Shown: positions 25,901 to 33,469 of the stretch, in pieces | Layout: the number at the start of each line of letters is the position of its first letter | Position numbering within the stretch: position 1 is the stretch's first letter | NCBI GenBank assembly: GCA_964517355.1 | Contig: CAZFCK010000003.1 | Coordinates: 1 to 54,045 of the forward strand | DNA: 54,045 nt | Origin: CAZFCK01 sp964517355 | GTDB taxonomy: Bacteria; Desulfobacterota; Desulfovibrionia; Desulfovibrionales; Desulfovibrionaceae | Reading direction: 5' to 3' | The notes under the pieces: generated by a model | What the model was told of the DNA's origin: nothing | Databases searched by the model: none | The model's input: the letters and a program-made list of their open reading frames with translations, nothing else | Translations under genes and position numbers: made by a program

Positions 25901-27327
25901 ATGATGAGTTCACGGTTCTGCACCACGAATTGCATCATCCAACCCACCGCGGAAGCTATTTCCGCCGCCATTTCACCGAGTTCGTCGGCGTTTTCCGCCA
26001 CCCACGTCGCCAGTTCCCGCAAGGCCGCGCCGAGTTCCTCGTTTGTGCTCACCGCGTCGGAGAGGCGAGCGGTGAGATATTGCCAGGCGCCGGCCGCGTC
26101 TTTCGCGTATCTGGCGGCTTCGCCGACCTGGGCGTTCGTTTGCTCCAAAAAAACAGCGTATCTCACCTGGGCCTTTTGCAGATCCGTAAGCTTCTCCCAT
26201 GCACCTTGTGTGGCCCCTTGAGCATCGTACCAGCTCTTCACGTATGTCTCGTTCAGCGTCAGCCCAAGCATCTCGGCGGCTTCGGCTTCGCCGCGCAACG
26301 CCGCGGTCACGCGGCCGGCGGCATCCACAAAGCTGAATTGGCCTTTATTGAGGTCGCCGGTGCGTGAGATGACAATCCGCATCTGCTCGGCGGACAAGCC
26401 CAAGCGCTTGGTCATGTCGAGGGTTGCGGCAGCTGCCGCTTTGACCGATCCCTCGGAGTAAATCTTGAGATGATCGGATATTTGCCTGACGTGTTGCTGC
26501 CAATCCTGAAGGGCTCCTGTATTGCCGAACTCGCGCGAGGCCGAGCGCACGGCGGATTCAAGATGAAAGGCCCCCCGCGACGCCTCGCCCAGGGCGCGAG
26601 CCGCGGCGCGCACGGTCGATTCCACAAGCTGAAATCCCACGTACATGCCCACCAGGGATTTGATCCGGTGTCCCAGGTTCAGGGACGCCTGCCCCTGGTC
26701 GCGCAAGGCCCCGGAAACCGCGTTTACCTGGCCGCGTACCTCACGGGCTTTTTGCATGTATGCTTCATAGGCCCTTGCAACGTCCCGGGCGCTGGCGGTG
26801 CCGCTGTCGGCTACGGTGCGGTAGGCCTGAGCAAGCTTTTTCAGTTCCGCGTTGACCTGCGCCTGGGATGCGCCGCCCAGGGTAGCCCAGGCCGCGTTGA
26901 CGGCGTTTGCCGCCACGGTGGATTCGCCGCGCACTTCCTTGACCTTGGCGAGATACGCCTCTTGGGCGCGCTGTATGTCCTTGAAGGAAGCCGTCCCGCT
27001 TTGGGCTGCGGTGCGGTAGGCCGCCGCGAGTTCCTGGAGTTCGGCCTTGATTTGTGCGTGGGGCGTCCCCCCCAGTCTCTTCCAGGCGGCGTCGACAAGC
27101 GATGAGGCTTCCGCCGCTTCGTGCGCCAGACCGGCGAAAGCGCCGTTGATGGAGTCGAAAAACGAGTCCACCGCGCCAAAGGCCTGCCCAAAAGCCTGAA
27201 CGTTGTGCCCGGTCTGTTGCAGGGCGTCGCCCACATCGGCGACGCCCTCGGCCATCCGGTCCAGGTTGTCCAGACCGGCGGATTCGGCTTCAAGCTTGAG
27301 TTTGATTTTCAGATTGTCATTGCCCAT
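22987..27327 (-). CDS. Tail tape-measure protein
   Basis: 1446 residues, the longest phage gene, sitting right after the chaperone pair. The N-terminal 200 residues are alanine-rich heptads with a duplicated motif (WKRLGGTPHAQIKAELQELAAAYRTA / WATLGGASQAQVNAELKKLAQAYRTV). A hydrophobic glycine/alanine segment (VLGGAGGLAFMALKAAQAF) lies near residue 475, a long coiled-coil region near 1150-1300, and repeated FARGGEV / FASGGLV / FAKGGSV / FAEGGHVP motifs mark the C-terminal half. These are standard tape-measure traits. The protein sets tail length, about 210 nm if the usual 0.15 nm per residue applies, and helps inject DNA. It overlaps both neighbours. Confidence 0.92.
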   Translation of the reverse strand: MGNDNLKIKLKLEAESAGLDNLDRMAEGVADVGDALQQTGHNVQAFGQAFGAVDSFFDSINGAFAGLAHEAAEASSLVDAAWKRLGGTPHAQIKAELQELAAAYRTAAQSGTASFKDIQRAQEAYLAKVKEVRGESTVAANAVNAAWATLGGASQAQVNAELKKLAQAYRTVADSGTASARDVARAYEAYMQKAREVRGQVNAVSGALRDQGQASLNLGHRIKSLVGMYVGFQLVESTVRAAARALGEASRGAFHLESAVRSASREFGNTGALQDWQQHVRQISDHLKIYSEGSVKAAAAATLDMTKRLGLSAEQMRIVISRTGDLNKGQFSFVDAAGRVTAALRGEAEAAEMLGLTLNETYVKSWYDAQGATQGAWEKLTDLQKAQVRYAVFLEQTNAQVGEAARYAKDAAGAWQYLTARLSDAVSTNEELGAALRELATWVAENADELGEMAAEIASAVGWMMQFVVQNRELIMVLGGAGGLAFMALKAAQAFQAMRVAAMAAGGSQTIAGFTSVGSSAAAAGSQISGAVTSLSTFVATLNPLSVAISIGIASVGMFGEAFKVAQRNIDAAGKSLDQLRQYNEIAQENARKTRENFEKLREGVSGASDAMKVWNDHIAEIKATWKLQDLDVFNNQINKITDAYYKLQSAGASELQMKLFLESAAAAVQQLLDKVAVASPQIAAELKGMLPPELQQKVNALQNAFDGLGITSATMARQSAAEWIANYEAIAESAEVSAGDQQRALDALVDRMIDLAKDLPDVFKDAYASLPDIVKEAVNAGIQELDRLKQEKDTSSKNRNRGGSRGGWSGRSVSSDVRRTSISTTTLPPQRLGEKRTWIRSSGEINPSIDPDTMGAFSSGSSFNLNTDKARDAIAEVAEKADEAAESERTLRFKIVTEGNVNNIEGKVIPGFARGGEVFRRLASPHISQGSGLRDDVPAMLTRNEFVLTPSAVKKYGLDFLYALNSGRVPLDVIPRFASGGLVLPPQIVDLVPRFAKGGSVTRGSGTGWGLPFSSASDILQKYGARSIDELLARYASTIASTASRIRLPEITDTPAAYLSSALGVVADSLEVFRANDVDAPQKIASGDSATAALERQKLAISGEYENKIAIVRREGNESLAILLEQERLELVAVVQELQSAIEELVEAYRMEVEAVALEAEEEMRGLSDEFDAEYEEIWELSKKIGGGTGTGNVHQIHVHQTAAKKEAALRKRYERLLARVERSAGREITGQYRLLERDVKSEGRDATAQGVDSEATARLDLRATYGDFLTRIQELEIEKAQALRDLEEEYGTLSISGFKHWLATGGLVSGAVGGKAGIRKFAEGGHVPLNVGTPGKDSVPAWLMPGEFVLKERVVRTLGLPVLQAVNRMDASLLDSFKSVQKFASGGLVGGAAASLPSTSTGGDMEDFGTLTLNINGSPYEVRAKRATARALRNELTRMARSSR

Positions 27328-27774
27328 TGAGTAGCTCCGGCAGGATTTCCATGAGTGACAGGGTCAGGCTGTGTGGATAGCTGAGCACATTGGCGTGGCC
27401 GTGTTTGGCAAGGATCGCTATGCCGGTGTCGAGACTTCGGAGCGTTGCCCGGGCTCGGGCGGCGTCTTTACCTGATGGACTTCCACCAGAGTCTGCCACT
27501 TGTCGAAAAAAAAGGGATTGATCTCCTTTATGGCCAGGGCCAGCTTTTCGTATTCTTCCGGCTCAAGCTGATTCAGGGCCGCATCGTCCAGCCCGGAACA
27601 CATCGGAAGCATGCCCGTGGGCATCTGCACCGCGCCGCTGGTGGCGAAGAGTACGCCCTTGTCCACGTCCAGCGCCCCGGCATGGAGCAACTCCACGTAT
27701 GCACGCATCTCGCCGGTGCTGATGGAGCGGGGGGTCACTGTGATTGTCTCGCCGATCATTGTTTTCAATTCCAT
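27317..27774 (-). CDS. Tail assembly chaperone, -1 frameshifted long form
   Basis: A second reading frame (open 27317-27499) overlaps the 3' end of the chaperone gene and ends in YPHSLTLSLMEILPELLNG, 11 bases inside the tape-measure gene. The message reads CCC TTT TTT TTC GAC; a -1 slip on the eight T residues (complement of the A run at about 27506-27513) joins residue 90 of the short form to RQVADSGGSPSG and gives a product of about 152 residues. Frameshift-made G/GT pairs immediately before the tape measure are near-universal in long-tailed phages. A bare GTG restart of the downstream frame is the less likely alternative. Confidence 0.7.
27418..27774 (-). CDS. Tail assembly chaperone, short form
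   Basis: 118 residues from the ATG at 27774 (AAAGGA seven bases upstream; a GTG two codons earlier is less likely). The N-terminus TMIGETITVTPRSISTGEMRAYVELLHAG is followed by an acidic helical part (LDDAALNQLEPEEYEKLALAIKEINPFF). It lies between tail tube and tape measure and carries a slippery T8 sequence near its 3' end, which identifies it by position as the G-type chaperone that coats the tape measure during tail assembly. Sequence alone would not have named it. Confidence 0.75.
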   Translation of the reverse strand: MELKTMIGETITVTPRSISTGEMRAYVELLHAGALDVDKGVLFATSGAVQMPTGMLPMCSGLDDAALNQLEPEEYEKLALAIKEINPFFFDKWQTLVEVHQVKTPPEPGQRSEVSTPA

Positions 27775-28045
27775 ATGCACATCCTTTCAATGCGTTTGGC
27801 CTCATGTTACAGTGTGTTGCCAATTCCAAACGTGGCTATGTCGTTAATTCCGCAATGTGGGAAAAACTTGTTTTTCCCTTCGGGCTCCCCTTTCCAGAAC
27901 TTTTCATATAACATCATGTTATTATACGTTAAGTCTTTGGAAGGGGGGTCGGGGAGAGAACCTTTCTCCAGCAAGGTTTCCCCCCGAAGGCATTTTCGGA
28001 GTAAAAAATAGCCACGTTACCAAAAGATTCGTAAGCCGCCGGAAG
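27775..28045. repeat. Intergenic hairpin repeat in the tail operon
   Basis: About 270 bases between tube and chaperone genes. It contains AACCTT-TCTCCAGC-AAGGTT inside flanking runs of G and C (27944-27985), a GAAGG...TTTTCGG block, and ends in TAAGCCGCCGGA. The segment 35640-35685 between terminase and portal ends in the same TAAGCCGCCGGA and also has an AACCTT/AAGGTT stem, so both look like members of one host intergenic repeat family. Here it may also act as a terminator for the tube gene. Confidence 0.55.
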
Positions 28046-28810
28046 CTATTCCCCATCCGGGAAGTGCGCCTCAAAGGCGGCCTGGCCGCTCACGGCCACG
28101 ACCTTGCCTTTGATGCTTTGCGATCCCTTTTCCTGGCCGGTGATGAGCGCCACGGCGTCGCTGTTGGAAAAAGACGCCTTGGGGATAGTGATGATCATGC
28201 GCTTGCCCGTGTACTTATTTATCCCGTCCAGCATGAGCCCCATCTCGATACTGCCGACCTTGGCCCCGAGGATTTTGTAGGCGTCGGCGGGGCTGGCCGC
28301 GTGATCAAAGGTCACGGGCAGGGTGGCCCCGTCGGTGAAGTTCCCTCCGGACAGGTTCATGACCATCCCGGCCTCTTTTTTCACGAGAAAGTCGGCGCCC
28401 TCGATGCCGACGACCGAGCCCTCAGTGATGCTGACGTCGGAAATATTGAATTTCCCAACGCTTACCCATTCGTCCTGCGGCAGAACAAGATTCACCGTGA
28501 CATCCGTGCCCGCCTCCTGGGCCAGGGCCTGGATCTCGCCGCCAAGGGCGAGCTGCCAAAGCCGCTTGGAATAACGGGTCAGGGTCATGGCCAGCTCGAC
28601 GCCGTCGGGCATGCTCAAATTTGAGATCACATTCCCCCAATCGTCCGCCATGCAGGATTTTTCCTCGATTTCGGTAACTTTGGGCGTGATGCTGAAATCG
28701 CTGCAGTTGCCGAAAGGCTTGTAGCCGGCGTTGGCCACGCTCAAATCCTTGATGAGCACGTCGCCGGCGCCCACATAGATGCTGTTGTCCTTGAGTCCGG
28801 ATGGCATCAT
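28046..28810 (-). CDS. Major tail tube protein
   Basis: 254 residues; the start overlaps the holin stop (ATGATG with TGA). Sequence features are those of siphovirus tube proteins: small, beta-rich, glycine and valine-rich, with KFNISDVSITEGSVVGIEGADFLV and PVTFDHAASPADAYKILGAKVGSIEMGLML. Its position just upstream of the chaperones and tape measure supports this. It polymerises around the tape measure to form the tail tube. No sheath gene is present, consistent with a non-contractile tail. Confidence 0.75.
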   Translation of the reverse strand: MMPSGLKDNSIYVGAGDVLIKDLSVANAGYKPFGNCSDFSITPKVTEIEEKSCMADDWGNVISNLSMPDGVELAMTLTRYSKRLWQLALGGEIQALAQEAGTDVTVNLVLPQDEWVSVGKFNISDVSITEGSVVGIEGADFLVKKEAGMVMNLSGGNFTDGATLPVTFDHAASPADAYKILGAKVGSIEMGLMLDGINKYTGKRMIITIPKASFSNSDAVALITGQEKGSQSIKGKVVAVSGQAAFEAHFPDGE

Positions 28811-29007
28811 TCACCGTCCTTGTTGTCGTCTTTGTTGTTGGATTTGCTATCAACCAGGCCCTGGGCCACGAGATAGGACATGACGATGCCGGCGAAGCCC
28901 AGTACCGTGTCGCTGGGGATGTCCAAGCCAAGCCCTTGGTTGACCAGTAAAATGCCCGCGGAAATCAATGCCATCCAAAATTTTCGGGAATTCAGTTTCT
29001 TCCACAT
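28807..29007 (-). CDS. Small membrane protein, probable holin
   Basis: 66 residues: basic N-terminus (MWKKLNSRK), hydrophobic FWMALISAGILLVNQGLGL, a short hinge, second hydrophobic GFAGIVMSYLVAQGLV, and a highly charged tail (SKSNNKDDNKDGE). This is the class II holin layout. It is directly downstream of the amidase gene, giving a lysis cassette inserted in the head-tail operon. It would permeabilise the inner membrane so that the amidase can reach the wall. Confidence 0.75.
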   Translation of the reverse strand: MWKKLNSRKFWMALISAGILLVNQGLGLDIPSDTVLGFAGIVMSYLVAQGLVDSKSNNKDDNKDGE

Positions 29008-29101
29008 TATTTCTTGCTCCTTGTTGTGCCCCGCACCACCACGTGAACAGGGTGGCGCGGGGCGGCCCCATGGATTCCGGTGCCCGCCGGAAAATTGTCT
29101 G

Positions 29102-29860
29102 CTACTGAAGCGCCAGCCCGGCCGTGGTGATCATGCCGGAAAGCACGCGCTCAAGAGCGGCCACGCGGTTGCGCAACTCCTTGTTCTCCCGCGCATGCCC
29201 CTCGGTGCGGACGTCATGGTCCTGCCGGGGCGCTTCACGCGCCGCGAGCTTGACGCGCAACGTGACTTCATGATCCGAGATCACTTTGTCGATGACGAAC
29301 GGCACCCCCGCGGCTTCACGGGCATCGTCCAGAATCCGCAGCAGTTCGCGCTGCATGGACGTCCCGCCGAATTCCGCGGGCGTGAAATGATCGATACCGG
29401 GGTAGAACGGTTCCTCGCTTTTCTTGTTGCCCGCTGAAAGCCGCTTGCCAGCCCACCAGGAGCGCACGTCGAAACAGGGGCAGGTTTTGTTCACGCCTGG
29501 CACGTCCCGATGCCCGAGCACCTCGGCCCCCGGAAAGCGGCGGCAGAGATCCGCCGCCAGGGCGCGCAAGGCGCCGTATTGCTCTGGAGTGAAATTATTG
29601 CAGGGCGCGTCCTCTTCGCTCGATACCTTGCCCCCCACAAGACATATGCCGATGGAATGCGCGTTGTGCCCTTGCACGTGCGCGCCGGGTTGCTCCAGGG
29701 GGCGGCCTTGTTCCAAGGAGCCGTCCCGCCGGATGACGAAATGGTAGCCTATGCCGGTGAAACCGCGTTCCTTGTGCCAGCCGTCGATCTCGGCCGCGCC
29801 GATGTCCATGGAGGGCGGGGTGTAGGCGCAATGCACGATTATCATGTTGATTGTTCTCAT
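29102..29860 (-). CDS. N-acetylmuramoyl-L-alanine amidase (endolysin) with truncated M15-like region
   Basis: Cleaves the amide bond between muramic acid and L-Ala in peptidoglycan. Residues 1-150 are an Amidase_2/T7-lysozyme-type domain with the zinc ligands in IIVHCAYT, GHRDVPG and the CPCFD region and the family motif GIGYHFVIRRDG. Residues 165-215 (HFTPAEF...ELLRILDDAREAAGVPFVI) look like the beginning of a peptidase M15 domain, but the sequence then changes to a charged coiled coil (ENKELRNRVAALERVLSGM) with none of the M15 His/Asp ligands. The start overlaps the previous stop (ATGA). Confidence 0.9.
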   Translation of the reverse strand: MRTINMIIVHCAYTPPSMDIGAAEIDGWHKERGFTGIGYHFVIRRDGSLEQGRPLEQPGAHVQGHNAHSIGICLVGGKVSSEEDAPCNNFTPEQYGALRALAADLCRRFPGAEVLGHRDVPGVNKTCPCFDVRSWWAGKRLSAGNKKSEEPFYPGIDHFTPAEFGGTSMQRELLRILDDAREAAGVPFVIDKVISDHEVTLRVKLAAREAPRQDHDVRTEGHARENKELRNRVAALERVLSGMITTAGLALQ

Positions 29861-30285
29861 AATTCCACCTCCTCGGAGATTTCGACCGTAAAAATCTGTT
29901 CATAGAACTGCACGCCCACCATGCCCTCGGGCGGCTCCACGAGGCCTTCGCGCGTCAGGGCCAAAGGCCCCGCGCCGGCAACGCCCGTGACATGGCCGGT
30001 AAGGGCCTTGTCCACGCGCCCCAGGAGCGCCGTCAGCACATCGTCCCGCTCCCTGTCCGAACCGTGATGCCTGACGGCAAGGGTCACGGCGTAGTGCAGG
30101 ATGCCGGAGCGCTCTTGGTTGGCCTGGGCCTCGAAGTCGCCCCCGAGATAGACCACCCAGATGGCCCGCTCCTTGAGTCTGCCCAGCTCCCGCGCCAGAT
30201 CCGCCACGGGCAGGCGTTGCGCCCCCACATCCGGAATTCTGTCCTTGAGTCGGGCGATGATGGCGTCGGGAATGGCCTGGCGCAT
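29857..30285 (-). CDS. Mu Gp37-like protein (DUF1834)
   Basis: 142 residues from the ATG at 30285, which overlaps the preceding stop (TGATG) and has GGAG upstream. The start MRQAIPDAIIARLKDRIPDVG and the later AIWVVYLGGDFEAQ, VTLAVRH and GMVGVQFYEQIFTVEI are typical of the DUF1834 family, which in Mu and related phages is found between capsid and tail genes. It is thought to be a head-tail joining or tail terminator protein. Confidence 0.75.
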   Translation of the reverse strand: MRQAIPDAIIARLKDRIPDVGAQRLPVADLARELGRLKERAIWVVYLGGDFEAQANQERSGILHYAVTLAVRHHGSDRERDDVLTALLGRVDKALTGHVTGVAGAGPLALTREGLVEPPEGMVGVQFYEQIFTVEISEEVEL

Positions 30286-30686
30286 CACATTTTCTCCAGG
30301 AAGCTGGCCGGCCATCTGCGGTGCGCGCCGGTTTTATTGGTTTTGAAAACCCCCGCGCCGGGCTGCGCCGCCAAACCGGGCAATCTGCGTTTGCCCGTGG
30401 CGATCTCGGAGAGCAGAATCCTGGCGGCCTTGGCTTCATTGGTGACGCCCTCGGGCAGGGCCTGATCGCGGTACTTCACGGCGTACAACCTGCAAACGGT
30501 CAGACTGACGGTGATATCCTTCACTATTCCGGGATACGGTTCGGCCAGGGAGGGCAATGCCGTGGCAACTTCATTGGACGCCTCTTCAATGAGATCCCGT
30601 AAATCCTGGTCCGTGCCCGACAACAGGCCTTCCACCGTGTCCGTGGGCACCCGTTTGTACACATCCATGAAGGTGCAAAAAGCCAT
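30285..30686 (-). CDS. Mu Gp36-like protein (DUF1320)
   Basis: 133 residues starting MAFCTFMDVYKRVPTDTVEGLL at the ATG 30686, two bases after the capsid stop; the longer open frame upstream overlaps the capsid gene and is not used. Helical, with EEASNEVATALPSLAEPYP and VSLTVCRLYAVKYRDQALPEGVTNEAKAARILLSEIATGKR, matching the DUF1320 head-tail connector pattern (a gp6/HK97-like adaptor). It probably forms the ring below the portal. Confidence 0.8.
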   Translation of the reverse strand: MAFCTFMDVYKRVPTDTVEGLLSGTDQDLRDLIEEASNEVATALPSLAEPYPGIVKDITVSLTVCRLYAVKYRDQALPEGVTNEAKAARILLSEIATGKRRLPGLAAQPGAGVFKTNKTGAHRRWPASFLEKM

Positions 30687-30688
30687 GA

Positions 30689-31666
30689 CTACGCCACCGC
30701 GTTCCTGATCAAATAGCCGGCGTCCGGAGCCATCACGAGTTCCCTGACGGCCTCGCCGGTTTTGATGTAGACGCCGCCCCGCAATCCGGCGAGAGGATAC
30801 GGGATCTGACCGGCCACGGGATTGCCCCACCGTGCGGTCAAGCCCCAGGTGAATCCGTGTCTGGTCGAGGCGCTCTTGTCCCGGTAGGTCAAGGAGATGT
30901 GCTTGCCCCACGCGCGCTGGAAGCTTGCGGGCTTGCCTGGCTTGGCCACGTTGACCTGAGCCTCGCCGACGAGCACCTCATCCAGTTCGAAGAGGTCCGC
31001 GATGTCCTGTTTGGAGACGATACCGGTGTCACCCGAGGTCTTGTTTGCGGCTTTGACGATGTCCGGATGCCGCGCCAGCACTGAAAACACCGGCCGCCCC
31101 AGGGTCATGATATTGGGGCGCATCAAAGGAGCGTCCAGGGCGGTGGAGATCACGGCGATGGGATCCGAGGTGGCGGCTGACGAGAACTGGTCATCGCCGG
31201 CCAAGGTCACGCTGCCGCCGTAGTTGTCCGTATCGGCCACGATGGCGGCCGCGCGCAGTTCCCGCGCCAGCTTGATCAGGGCGAAAATGTACTCCGTCGC
31301 CCTGGCCACGGCGTCGATACCGATCCGCCCGTACTTTTCAATGTCTTTGGACGGCACCAGATCGATGAGCGCGTGGTCGTCCGTGGACGCGGTTTGTTCG
31401 ATGCTCGCGTGCTCCACCTGGTTTGGCACGCCTTTGCGGCCCACCAGCGTGGGGGGTACAGTGTAAAAGGTGCCTTTTGGGTATTCCTCCCACGTGAACT
31501 CCTCGGCTTCCACCGGCACGAAGGGCAGGACCTCGTCGGCGATCAGCTTGTCGTTGCGGTAGGCCGTGACCATCCCGGTCAAAGCGGGGTCGGCGGGGAA
31601 AGGTCCGGCGTCCGCGAAGTCGCTCACGCCCAGAAGCCCCTGCTGTATCAGTTGCAAAATATCCAT
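30689..31666 (-). CDS. Major capsid protein
   Basis: 325 residues with an HK97-fold type capsid composition: AYRNDKLIADEVLPFVPVEAEEFTWEEYPKGTFYTVPPTLVG at the N-arm, a spine-helix-like EYIFALIKLARELRAAAIVADTDNYG, and a P-domain-like PNIMTLGRPVFSVLARHPDIVKA. Located directly between decoration protein and connector genes. It forms the icosahedral shell, maturing with the protease/scaffold encoded upstream. Confidence 0.88.
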   Translation of the reverse strand: MDILQLIQQGLLGVSDFADAGPFPADPALTGMVTAYRNDKLIADEVLPFVPVEAEEFTWEEYPKGTFYTVPPTLVGRKGVPNQVEHASIEQTASTDDHALIDLVPSKDIEKYGRIGIDAVARATEYIFALIKLARELRAAAIVADTDNYGGSVTLAGDDQFSSAATSDPIAVISTALDAPLMRPNIMTLGRPVFSVLARHPDIVKAANKTSGDTGIVSKQDIADLFELDEVLVGEAQVNVAKPGKPASFQRAWGKHISLTYRDKSASTRHGFTWGLTARWGNPVAGQIPYPLAGLRGGVYIKTGEAVRELVMAPDAGYLIRNAVA

Positions 31667-31678
31667 GTTTTTCCTCCG

Positions 31679-32062
31679 CTATTGCGCCAGCCGCGCCGGC
31701 ACCAGCGAAACCGAACAGATTTCGCCCTCCGCGCCGGCCTCGGCGGCCCAGCCGATAATATGCACCGTGGCCACGGATGCGGGTACGGGGATCGCTCGTC
31801 CCTGGGCGTCCGAGGTCAAGGGATCGTTGACGGCAACGTCGGCGCCGTACTCGATGCCGTAGACGCCGCCGCAGATCACATCCAGGCTGCCGCCGTCCGC
31901 CGCGCCCAAGGCGTCGGACACGCCGAACAGCGGTGTCGCTTCATCCACGGCCAGGGCCGCTGTCTCGCCCGTCGTGTCGGTGGCGTCCAAACGGCAGATG
32001 CGGTGTCCGGCAATGGCGCCGTTGGCCTTCTTGGTCAAAATCTGCGTTGGGTTTGATCGCAT
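31679..32062 (-). CDS. Capsid decoration protein (DUF2190-like)
   Basis: 127 residues from the ATG at 32062, overlapping the protease stop (TGATG). Alanine, glycine and valine-rich with VIIGWAAEAG-type strand periodicity: NGAIAGHRICRLDATDTTGETAAL, GAADGGSLDVICGGVYGIEYGADVAVNDPLTSDAQGRA. Small genes like this between protease and capsid in Mu-like phages encode shell-stabilising decoration proteins. Confidence 0.7.
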   Translation of the reverse strand: MRSNPTQILTKKANGAIAGHRICRLDATDTTGETAALAVDEATPLFGVSDALGAADGGSLDVICGGVYGIEYGADVAVNDPLTSDAQGRAIPVPASVATVHIIGWAAEAGAEGEICSVSLVPARLAQ

Positions 32063-33051
32063 CACGCACCTCTCTTACGCACGGCTTGCAGGGCTTCGGC
32101 ATAGGAGCAGGAGCGGCCCGCGGCCTTTTCCTTGTCCACGTGTTCCGTCACCCGTGCGGCGAAGTCGTGCGTCTCGGCCGTGCCTCTTGCCGCGCGCTGC
32201 CCGTCCGCGTATTCGCCGTAATGCACTTGTACCGGCGCGGCTGCCAAAAATTCCCGGAAGACCATGCCGGGGGCGTCCTTTACCACCTTGCCCTCCGCGT
32301 CCGCGAATTCCACGGGCGCGGCGGCGGAGAGAGCGCCCAGCACCGCCACGGCGTGAGGCACCTGCGACGGCAGCAAACGGCCCTCGGCCACCAAGCCCTG
32401 GCAGAACTCCTCTTCGGCCTTTGCCGTTTTCTCGGCCTCGGCCTTGGCCAGCCGCTCCTCAAGCTCTTTGAGTTTGGCGTCCTGCCGCGCGACGAGCGCC
32501 ACCAGTTCCTGGATTTTCTTTTTGTCTTCACTGCTCTCGGCAGCCGGCGGAGCCGGATTTTCAGGCTCGCCCCCGGCATGGTTCCTCGGGTCCTTGCTTT
32601 TGTGATCCTCGTCCATGTGTTCACTCCTCACTACATTTTCCGAAAATTCGATCTCCACCACGGCCTCGTCGCTCCCTGAAAAATCCACGTCCTTCAGCCC
32701 CGAAACCGCCGGCGGCATCGCGCCGAGAAAGCCCACGTGCCGCAGGGTGCCGTCGGGGTAAACGCTGATGGACCGTTTTTTGAAACGCCCGTCGCGCACC
32801 ATGGTCACGAACGCGGGCTGCAACCGATCCACTTCGGCGTACAGGGTCTCGCCGTCGCGCTTGAGCCGGCGAACCCAGCCGTAGGCCGGGGCGTTGTCTT
32901 TAGGATGGCCTATGACCACGGGAGCTTCGCGCTGTGAAGGATCATAGGACGCGGCCATATGATCCAGATCGCCAATGCTCCAGTCTCTGATTCGTCCCTG
33001 GGAATCCGTGTGGCGTCCTGCCTTGAAGATCTCGATCCATTGTGTATCCAT
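32062..33051 (-). CDS. Mu GpI-like prohead protease and scaffold
   Basis: 329 residues. The N-terminal half (WIEIFKAGRHTDSQGRIRDWSIGDLDHMAASYDP, PVVIGHPKDNAPAYGWVRRL, RFKKRSISVYPDG) is the Mu I-protein family signature, a protease that matures the prohead. The C-terminal half is a scaffold: an acidic proline/glutamate linker then a coiled coil (KKKIQELVALVARQDAKLKELEERLAKAEAEK). In Mu the scaffold Z is made from an internal start in I; an ATG at about 32616 (MDEDHKSKDPRN) preceded by GAGGAG-like sequence could serve the same purpose here. First gene of the leftward late operon. Confidence 0.85.
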   Translation of the reverse strand: MDTQWIEIFKAGRHTDSQGRIRDWSIGDLDHMAASYDPSQREAPVVIGHPKDNAPAYGWVRRLKRDGETLYAEVDRLQPAFVTMVRDGRFKKRSISVYPDGTLRHVGFLGAMPPAVSGLKDVDFSGSDEAVVEIEFSENVVRSEHMDEDHKSKDPRNHAGGEPENPAPPAAESSEDKKKIQELVALVARQDAKLKELEERLAKAEAEKTAKAEEEFCQGLVAEGRLLPSQVPHAVAVLGALSAAAPVEFADAEGKVVKDAPGMVFREFLAAAPVQVHYGEYADGQRAARGTAETHDFAARVTEHVDKEKAAGRSCSYAEALQAVRKRGA

Positions 33052-33201
33052 TGCATCTCCTCATGCATGATGCTGTAATAGCTGTTTTACAGAATAATAA
33101 AAGTCTCATTGACAATTGCAATGAGACTTTTATTATGCGTAAAATAGACTATATTGCGTTTTATCGCCAAAGATTGGCACAAAAAAATGAAAGGAGTCAA
33201 C
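33052..33201. promoter_or_regulatory. Divergent late-operon control region with 17-bp inverted repeat
   Basis: This short region separates the leftward head/tail operon from the rightward terminase/portal operon, so it must contain or transmit both promoters. ATAATAAAAGTCTCATT at 33094-33110 is inverted perfectly at 33120-33136 with a 9-base spacer. It could be an activator or repressor site or a bidirectional attenuator. The ribosome site AAGGAG of the rightward gene lies at 33191-33196. Confidence 0.55.
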
Positions 33202-33468
33202 ATGGACATTGCGACATTGATCAAACTTGGAGAATCATATGGCGCTCCTTTTTTGATTTTCATAGTACTTGTGTATTTTATAAATACGCAAAATAAACAA
33301 CATCAACAGCAAATTATTGCCATGCAGCAGAGAGATAATATCGTTTATGAACAAATGAAAGACACTTTGGCCGTGTTGCAGCAATTGGTTGCCCAACAAA
33401 GCCGCATTGAAACAAAAATCGATTCCAATCAATTTTGCCCCGTAGTGCGTCGGGAAGGCGGAAAATAA
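33202..33468 (+). CDS. BhlA/UviB-like small membrane protein, possible second holin
   Basis: 88 residues from the ATG at 33202 (AAGGAG five bases upstream; the frame is open further back without a signal). One N-terminal helix, APFLIFIVLVYFINT, then a glutamine-rich coiled coil (NKQHQQQIIAMQQRDNIVYEQMKDTLAVLQQLVAQQS) and a short tail. This is the layout of BhlA/UviB-type holin-like proteins. It is AT-richer than the following gene. With 28807-29007 the phage would have two holin candidates. Confidence 0.6.
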   Translation: MDIATLIKLGESYGAPFLIFIVLVYFINTQNKQHQQQIIAMQQRDNIVYEQMKDTLAVLQQLVAQQSRIETKIDSNQFCPVVRREGGK

Positions 33469-33469
33469 C

